Assembly (NCBI GenBank): GCA_013115125.1
Contig: JABANN010000034.1
Coordinates: 1-64,000, forward strand
DNA: 64,000 nucleotides
From: Perkinsus olseni
Lineage: Eukaryota; Perkinsozoa; Perkinsida
Reading direction: 5' to 3'
Position 1 is the first letter of the stretch; the number at the start of each line of letters is the position of its first letter. This document shows, piece after piece, positions 58,443-64,000 of the stretch. Made by a program: the position numbers and the translations under genes. The notes below the pieces were generated by a model that saw only the letters and a list, made by a program, of their open reading frames with translations, did no database searches and was not told where the DNA came from.

Positions 58443-60844
58443 ATGGCCACAGACGATAAGTATGATAGGCAGATAAGGCTGTGGGGAGGCCATGGTCAGA
58501 AAGCCTTGATGGAGTCCAAGGTGGGCTTTGCGACGGCATAGCATCTCAACACGATGATACGGTTCATGCGGGGCCGCCCCCTGTATAGAGCAAGAAGTCG
58601 TCGCTGTGCTCAGATTCTGGCTCTGGGCTCGACGTCAGTGATATCGGAGACTTTGAAGAATCTAGTAATGACTTCGTAATCCCTGGTCATCGAGCGCACT
58701 GCAGTAGGTGCTGCCGGGAGTAGGCAACTTCACAGTAGTGGATGACCTGCCCGTATCTGAGCGGGATCTCGGCCAGAACTTCTTCGTGCGAAGTAGGTCG
58801 TTTTAGCGTCACGAAATGGAAGCATAGGTACCACAAATCCCTTACATCATTTTAGGAGAGGACCTGGGCATTCCTCGGGCGGTGGCGGTGTGCAACCTTC
58901 TACTCGAGCTCAATCCAGACGTCTACGGCCACGCCATAGTTGAGGTAACACATATTCGCGGTGCCTGCCGTCCCGGATGCCTCCCCTTCAGAACATCCGT
59001 ACCTACGTCTCGCAGCGTATTCTCAGTCTCCCGCCCGGGGCTGTGCCCCCCTTTAATTTGGTGTTGGTATCAATGCACCGTTGTGGCAGTAGAGTCGCTG
59101 AGGCTGTCAATGAATGGTGTAAAGCCACCGGGACGAAAATGCTACTCGTCGACAGCATCGGGTGCAGTGTTGTGGCTCCTAGGGGAAGTCATTTTGCAAT
59201 TTTTCTATCAGATTCGTCGGTAGCGTACGTACATATTCCGCGAGTCACTGTATTGTGGAGTCCAAGAAGGACACCGAAGGTCGGCCATGTCCGACCACGC
59301 GTGCAGGATGCTCGCTCCTGCAGGTGACTTTGGCGTCGATCTACGGATATCGCAGCCCTTCCCCGAGCTGGAAGCCTTCACCTCCCAGGTGAGGCCTCCC
59401 TAAACCAACCGCGGGTGGCATCCATGGTCAGGTCATGGGTTCCCGAGGGGAGAAGTTGGATGCGCTTGGCGGTGCAGAGCATGCCCACGTGCCCTACGTC
59501 CTCTTACTGATAGCAGCATTGACTAAATGGCGATTGCAGGATAGCAGGTGATCAGTATCCGTAAGGTCCTCGGTTCGAATCCCGGCCCTGACATTTCTAG
59601 ATCCCCGGAGTCCCTTCCCTCAACCGCCGAGGATAGGCGGGCCATCAAGGATATTTTAATTGGCTGGAGGTAACTGCCCGCACCTCCGCAGCAGGCAGGG
59701 AGAATTGTCGTCCAGACGCTCCCCGCAAGAGGAGAACTTCGCGGAGGCCCTCAAGTTCGTGTGGAAGATCAAACCCTATGCAATCCCGACTGAGGTAGTA
59801 TCGCTGCTCAGCTGCGGTCATTCTGGCCACGCTGTCCCATCAGGTTGAGCACATACTCGTGGAATCTCATGAGCGTTTTAACGACAGTTGTTCCAACTTC
59901 TGGAGTATGGCTCGGGCGCTTGCCGAGTTCTCGAAGGTTGGACCGCGGTACCTTGTCTCGCTCGGCTAATGTCGAATTATTGTTTCAGCGGCATGCTTCC
60001 CATTTACCACTGAGTGGGGTGGTAGGGGACATGACTTCCGATACGACCACCTTCGTGAGGATGCAAGAAGTCTATGAGGCCCGGGCCAAGCGAGATCGAG
60101 AGGAGGTCTCGAATATCCTCTCCCAACTTGGCAAGGTGGAATCCCACCGTACTTGCTGATACCGTGAAGAACTTGACTTCAGACTGTGCCAGAGCAGTAC
60201 ATCGACTTGGTGTGTAAGAACGCCCTCAATATGTGCCTTATCGAGTACACTACTGTTGGTGAGGAGTGGATGTAGGAAACAGCTTGCTCGGCCTGTCGGC
60301 TACACGGACGGTAGGTTCAACGATGAGGAGAAGGTGTCCGAGCTGTCTAGCAGTCTAGAGGATCCGGAGTCACAAGCTCGACTGTATCTAGGACTACGGG
60401 CGCTGCAGGCGAGCTGTCCACATGGGAGGGGTAGAGCTCAGCGGGACCTCGCAGGTCTTCCGCCAGGAGCATAATGATTGCTACCCTGGCCCTGATGATG
60501 TTAACGAGCTCTCGAGCATAGCCAACGGTCTCATACCCCAACTGTCGGATAAGGGGACCGTTCTCGGGGAGAGCCTTGCCCAGGAACTTGTACGTCGCCT
60601 CACCGACTGAGCATGGGGATGCTGTTGTTGTCCTTGCCAGTGTCGGTACGAAGGTTGTGAGCTGCATACCATAAGCGCTGTTATCGGGGGAGTGGCGGCA
60701 CAGGAAGGTGTCAAGCTACTCACACACCAGTTCGTGCCTCTCAACAACACCTTTGTGTAAGCCCTACTCCTGCTTAGCTTGTGTGGAGCACGGCTGCGTA
60801 GGTTCAACGGGATTGTCGGTCGAGCGGATCAACTAACGATGTGA
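58443..60844 (+). CDS. NAE1: NEDD8-activating enzyme E1 regulatory subunit (NAE1/APPBP1)
   Basis: Partner of UBA3 in activating NEDD8 for cullin modification; the ThiF-fold half without the catalytic cysteine. Early exons 58443-58520, 58614-58664, 58708-58792, 58856-58944 and one from 58992 join in frame: [37 protein letters not shown] then [22 protein letters not shown] and [20 protein letters not shown]. Later pieces follow the family in order: [135 protein letters not shown] and NNTFV with [13 protein letters not shown] before the stop. An in-frame ATG at 58416 is an alternative start. It is clearly not UBA1, because only the inactive N-terminal type is present. Confidence 0.88.
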
Positions 60845-60929
60845 TAAACAGTTTCTTTTGCGTTCTCCTCGCGTTGTTGCTCTGTCAAACAGGGAGCGGA
60901 TGGGAACCCGATAGCAGTGTTTTAACCCA

Positions 60930-61871
60930 TCTGCATGGATGGCGGTCGTCGACCGAATCCGCGCCGGAATGCAAGGCTGCTCTTCTCGCTGCTCGACCGC
61001 GATGGGGAAGGGTGAGCTAAGGCACATGATTTCGGCAAGGAGTGGTATGGATACAGGCGCATCCACGATCTGGTAGAAGCTTTCGACACGTTGCGGCGGG
61101 AAGGGAGCATCTCACCGGACTTGGATATGATGCTCACCCTTGTCATCAGAGAGGTTATTGACGTGAGCTTCACGGGCTCGACTGCCTCTCCAGTGAATGC
61201 CTAAACTCAGGTTTGTGGCGACCTGGACGAATTCACTGAGGAAGAGTTCGTCGGTGAGTTCGTATTCTTCCAAGGTTGGTCTTAGTATAACTGTCAGAGG
61301 CGGCCCGAGGGTGCCAGTGTCTATGGGTTCCGTCCCCGGAACCTCAGGAGAAGTTCCATTGCCGATTCCGCCCTAGAATTCACATTACCGAAGCTTTCGA
61401 GGATCGGGTGGGGATGTGTCGTCTCTCATCAGCTTGTACTTTGGTGTTGGTAGTTGAGAACGGACAAGCTTCGACGATGGTGTCATCGCAACGACATAAA
61501 GGAAGCCGCTCGAGAGGAAGAGATGCAGGAATGTAGGCCCAAGAGGGTTCGTTATGTGGATACAATAGCCTAACGACAGGCACATTTTGGCCGGAGACAA
61601 CCCTTCGTCCAAGCTACCTTCCCCGCAAGAAATTCGTCGGCAGCTTCCAGCGACTGACGGAACCACGCAAAGCGTACAAAAACAAGGTAGGTGTTTGAAT
61701 ACTCAGCTGAGTTTGCACTCTCTTCTGCAGTACCCCGACTTAGAACCCACGGGGTTACGATTGGCTACTTCAACGCATGAGAGGTTCGCAGAGATGCTGC
61801 GAACTCAGAAGACGAAGCCAACCACACCGTGGGTCACGACGAGATGGTACGATCTTTTAACGATGGTTTGA
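60930..61871 (+). CDS. Possible EF-hand protein, multi-exon
   Basis: Plus-strand pieces: NARLLFSLLDRDGEG (60.98 kb, EF-hand-like loop start D-R-D-G-E-G), EWYGYRRIHDLVEAFDTLRR and PDLDMMLTLVIREVID (61.05-61.16 kb, good donor GTGAGC), VCGDLDEFTEEEFVGEFVFF (61.22 kb), RNLRRSSIADSALEFTLPKL (61.35 kb), a segment TFWPETTLRPSYLPRKKFVG to AYKNK (61.58-61.68 kb, donor GTAGGT) and the last exon YPDLEPTGLRLATSTHERFA ending LLTMV with a stop at 61869-61871. Only the last junction is frame-checked. The acidic loop suggests calcium binding but no complete EF-hand pair is visible. It may be two genes. Confidence 0.38.
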
Positions 61872-62466
61872 TCTGGTAGGTCCATCCGGCCTGGTGATCG
61901 GAGGCTGTTGAAGGCACCCCGGCTGCGGCCTCATTCCCCCGCTTTTGCTCGACATGAGACAACATGGTAGCCTTCGCTCGATTGGCATTCATTACTGTGC
62001 TTGTTAAAGTTTTGAGTTCAAGTGTCGGGTTGGCATTCGGGTCCACGTTAATGAGTGAATAATCGAAATCGTGTACCGAAGGAAAAACCTAGGCAGTCTA
62101 CAACATCAGGGGCAGCTATGTGCTTGCGTGCAGCATAGTGGGTGTCGCGTCAGCTGCAGAGTCGGTGCCGGGCACTCTGTTCTCGGGTCCGATGTAGATG
62201 TGCCTCGTCTCCAACTGTCCGATCCGCGACACGAGCTCTCTTCTCCACTTCGAGTTCACGGACTGGGATTTTGACTAATTGAATGAGCCAGCAGGGGTGC
62301 AGGCTCCGTGCCACAGAGAAGTCGTGAGCTTCCCCAATGCTGCATACAACAACCTGGAACCATTTCCCAGTGCATCCTCACCGTCATCGTGAGCACGTGG
62401 AAAGTTGTGCGTTATACAGACTGCATATTTGCTTGGCCTACACTCAGTGTTGAAGAGATTTCCTCG
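61872..62466. other. Spacer upstream of the secreted hydrolase
   Basis: No exon recognised. The hydrolase frame is open upstream from 62308 but without an ATG before 62467. Confidence 0.45.
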
Positions 62467-63378
62467 ATGATGTCAATTTGCCTCTCCGCCATCCTCCTGT
62501 CTTCAGCTGCTGCAACTACCCCTGAGGTTGTTGACATCCTCGGCATCTCCTTCCCCATACCCAAGATAGGCGACTATGAGTGCCAGAAGGTTCAACTGAA
62601 TGGAAGCTACGAGTACAAAACCATCTCTCGTCCAGAAGGAGATCGTCACTTTTTCGTCTACACCCCGGCGGTGACACAAGTGCGTGCTCTGGTCTTGAAC
62701 CTCCACCATCTCAGCGGAGATTGTCGACTGTTCAGGAAGCAAAGCTGCATCGTTAATGCCGCGGACAAGAATGGGTGGCTGGTTGTTACGCCATGCGGCC
62801 TCCCAGGGCTGCTAGGGCTCAACTCGTGGAACGCTGGCTCCTGCTGCCAAACTGATAAGACGATCGATGACTACGGCTTCATGAAGGACATTATTGCTCT
62901 TCTCCTTCCAACGAACCACATTCCAGTCTACGCTGTTGGGTACAGCAACGGTGCTATGCTCGCCGAAGGTCTGCTATGTAGAAACATTGTTACGAGGGCC
63001 GTCTCAGTGAGCGGTGTGATAACCGGTGGGAAAGAAGGGCTCAAGGCTTGTAGGTCGTCGTTTCGAATGTCGGCCGAGGCACGGTTGGGTCATGTCCATG
63101 GTCTGTTGGATCCATTTGTTCCCTATTATTTCGGCCCTACATCACTTATCTTCGACTTCCCTTCCGTACCGAATGACATGAACACATGGGCCGTCAAGTT
63201 CAACTGTGATGGTACGACCAAGACATCCCGCGGTTTAATCTTCGACTTCACCGAATGGCGAAACTGTCAGAACGGTTCCGAGGTAAAGTTGGTGCGGAAC
63301 AATATTGGCAGTCACTTCTGGTGGGAAGTGGATGATTTCAGCACTTCTTCATTCGCTATCAATATGCTAGAGAACTGA
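62467..63378 (+). CDS. Secreted alpha/beta hydrolase, PHB-depolymerase/feruloyl-esterase-like
   Basis: Intronless from the ATG at 62467, 303 residues. Signal peptide MMSICLSAILLSSAAA. Family landmarks: LVLNLHHLSGDC (oxyanion region), WLVVTPCGLPGLLGLNSWNA followed by GSCCQTDKTIDDYGFMKDII, nucleophile elbow VGYSNGAML (Ser of G-Y-S-N-G), an acid HGLLDPFVPY and a C-terminal histidine in GSHFWW, giving a plausible Ser-Asp-His triad. The WNAGSCC and DDYGF pieces are characteristic of the LpqC/esterase-PHB group. It would cleave ester bonds outside the cell; the natural substrate cannot be told. Intronless coding beside intron-rich neighbours, and a largely bacterial and fungal family, make acquisition by transfer possible but unproven. 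Confidence 0.85.
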   Translation: MMSICLSAILLSSAAATTPEVVDILGISFPIPKIGDYECQKVQLNGSYEYKTISRPEGDRHFFVYTPAVTQVRALVLNLHHLSGDCRLFRKQSCIVNAADKNGWLVVTPCGLPGLLGLNSWNAGSCCQTDKTIDDYGFMKDIIALLLPTNHIPVYAVGYSNGAMLAEGLLCRNIVTRAVSVSGVITGGKEGLKACRSSFRMSAEARLGHVHGLLDPFVPYYFGPTSLIFDFPSVPNDMNTWAVKFNCDGTTKTSRGLIFDFTEWRNCQNGSEVKLVRNNIGSHFWWEVDDFSTSSFAINMLEN

Positions 63379-64000
63379 ATACATCATTCGAGTCTCTATA
63401 ACTCGGAGAAAGCACCAACGACAGTCTCCTCGGAGCCATTATGATTATCGGTACATTTTTTCGATCACAATACAAAGGCGATCTCAGATGAATCTGCTTG
63501 CGGCGATCAGTCGGTTCGGAAACCGGTTTGATCGGACGTGCCTGTCTTGTGACTTCCAGCAGTCGGTTAAGGACTTCCATGTAGAATTTTTTACATCCCA
63601 ACACACCTTGGACTGTGTTCGGGATTTATTTTCATAGTTTTGCTCGTGACATCATTTATCAGTTGGGGTGCCCGGATTGAGGTGCTTAACGCTATCAGCC
63701 GGGAGATGGATGATGTTCTTTACGTAGCACCGATGGTGAGGTGTTGAGTATGATTCAATCGTGGGCATATACACCCGTTTGGCCGGCTATGTCTACTCCT
63801 GGCGAGTGTTTTGCTCGCCGGAACCCTATTCGTACACTGGCCCTACGTGACTTCAATTTCGATTCTATAGGCCTTCAATACCACGAGGCAGAACTTGAGA
63901 TGATTGGGACCTTCAAAAATCGTGGCCGGTCCTCGAGACATTCATTTTCGCGGCTCTAGAAAACCAAACTTCGCGAATAGGATATCCCGCTCCGTTGTCC
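63379..64000. other. Right edge, no supported gene
   Basis: Short frames on both strands, none recognised. It contains the 3' flank of the hydrolase and may hold part of a gene beyond the window. Confidence 0.4.

Noticed and set aside
59535-59595. tRNA-like 3' half (GGTTCGAATCCCGG)
   Set aside because: The T-stem has a mismatch, no matching acceptor or anticodon stem is found upstream, and it lies between NAE1 exons.
1-64000. CRISPR arrays, bacterial operons, Shine-Dalgarno sites
   Set aside because: Intron-rich eukaryotic genes throughout; no regularly spaced direct repeats were seen.

Overview
The window looks like nuclear DNA of a Perkinsus-type alveolate (Perkinsozoa, sister to dinoflagellates). 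Three things point that way. Genes are split by many short GT-AG introns (about 45-90 nt, occasionally more). Two tandem iron superoxide dismutase genes match the paired SOD genes known from Perkinsus marinus. A very long secreted protein belongs to a cysteine-containing family I associate with Perkinsus and dinoflagellates. A flagellar outer-arm dynein heavy chain and a second axonemal-type gene fit a zoospore-forming flagellate. I cannot name the species from sequence alone.

Layout. 0.5-3.3 kb: two Fe-SOD genes (+), each with five exons and identical sizes for exons 2-5. 3.7-15.0 kb: a huge multi-exon secreted or surface protein (+), with an antisense tRNA-Leu(UAA) inside its span. 15.15-15.94 kb: a 791-bp foldback element with 328-bp inverted arms and a TA target duplication, exactly where the giant gene and a convergent ASH-domain (HYDIN/DLEC1-like) gene (-, to 18.3 kb) both lose continuity. 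18.75-20.17 kb: a complete seven-exon proteasome beta-7 (PSMB4) gene (+). 20.6-23.2 kb: mostly without recognised genes and packed with short perfect palindromes centred on a single base. 23.8-29.1 kb: a coiled-coil protein (-) whose longer introns carry related repeats. 29.4-35.5 kb: a type I membrane protein (-) with about ten Ig-like repeats. 37.0-40.0 kb: two tandem serine-rich, probably GPI-anchored glycoproteins (+), duplicated with a broken copy of the Ig-repeat gene's first exon. 40.4-56.5 kb: the dynein heavy chain (-). 58.4-60.8 kb: the NEDD8-activating E1 regulatory subunit (NAE1/APPBP1) (+). 60.9-61.9 kb: a possible EF-hand gene (+). 62.5-63.4 kb: a secreted PHB-depolymerase/feruloyl-esterase-like hydrolase (+).

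Functional themes are flagellar motility (dynein, ASH protein, perhaps the coiled-coil protein), protein turnover (PSMB4, NAE1), oxidative defence (SODs) and a rich cell surface (giant protein, Ig-repeat protein, GPI-type proteins, secreted hydrolase). These look like neighbours rather than operons. Exon boundaries with exact coordinates were worked out by hand from splice sites and frame continuity. Gene ends given for the giant, coiled-coil and Ig-repeat genes are outer limits with many introns inside. The most unusual DNA-level signals are the palindrome field at 20.6-23.2 kb, the foldback element at a double gene truncation, and a small palindrome at 29.25 kb flanked by 9-bp direct repeats.
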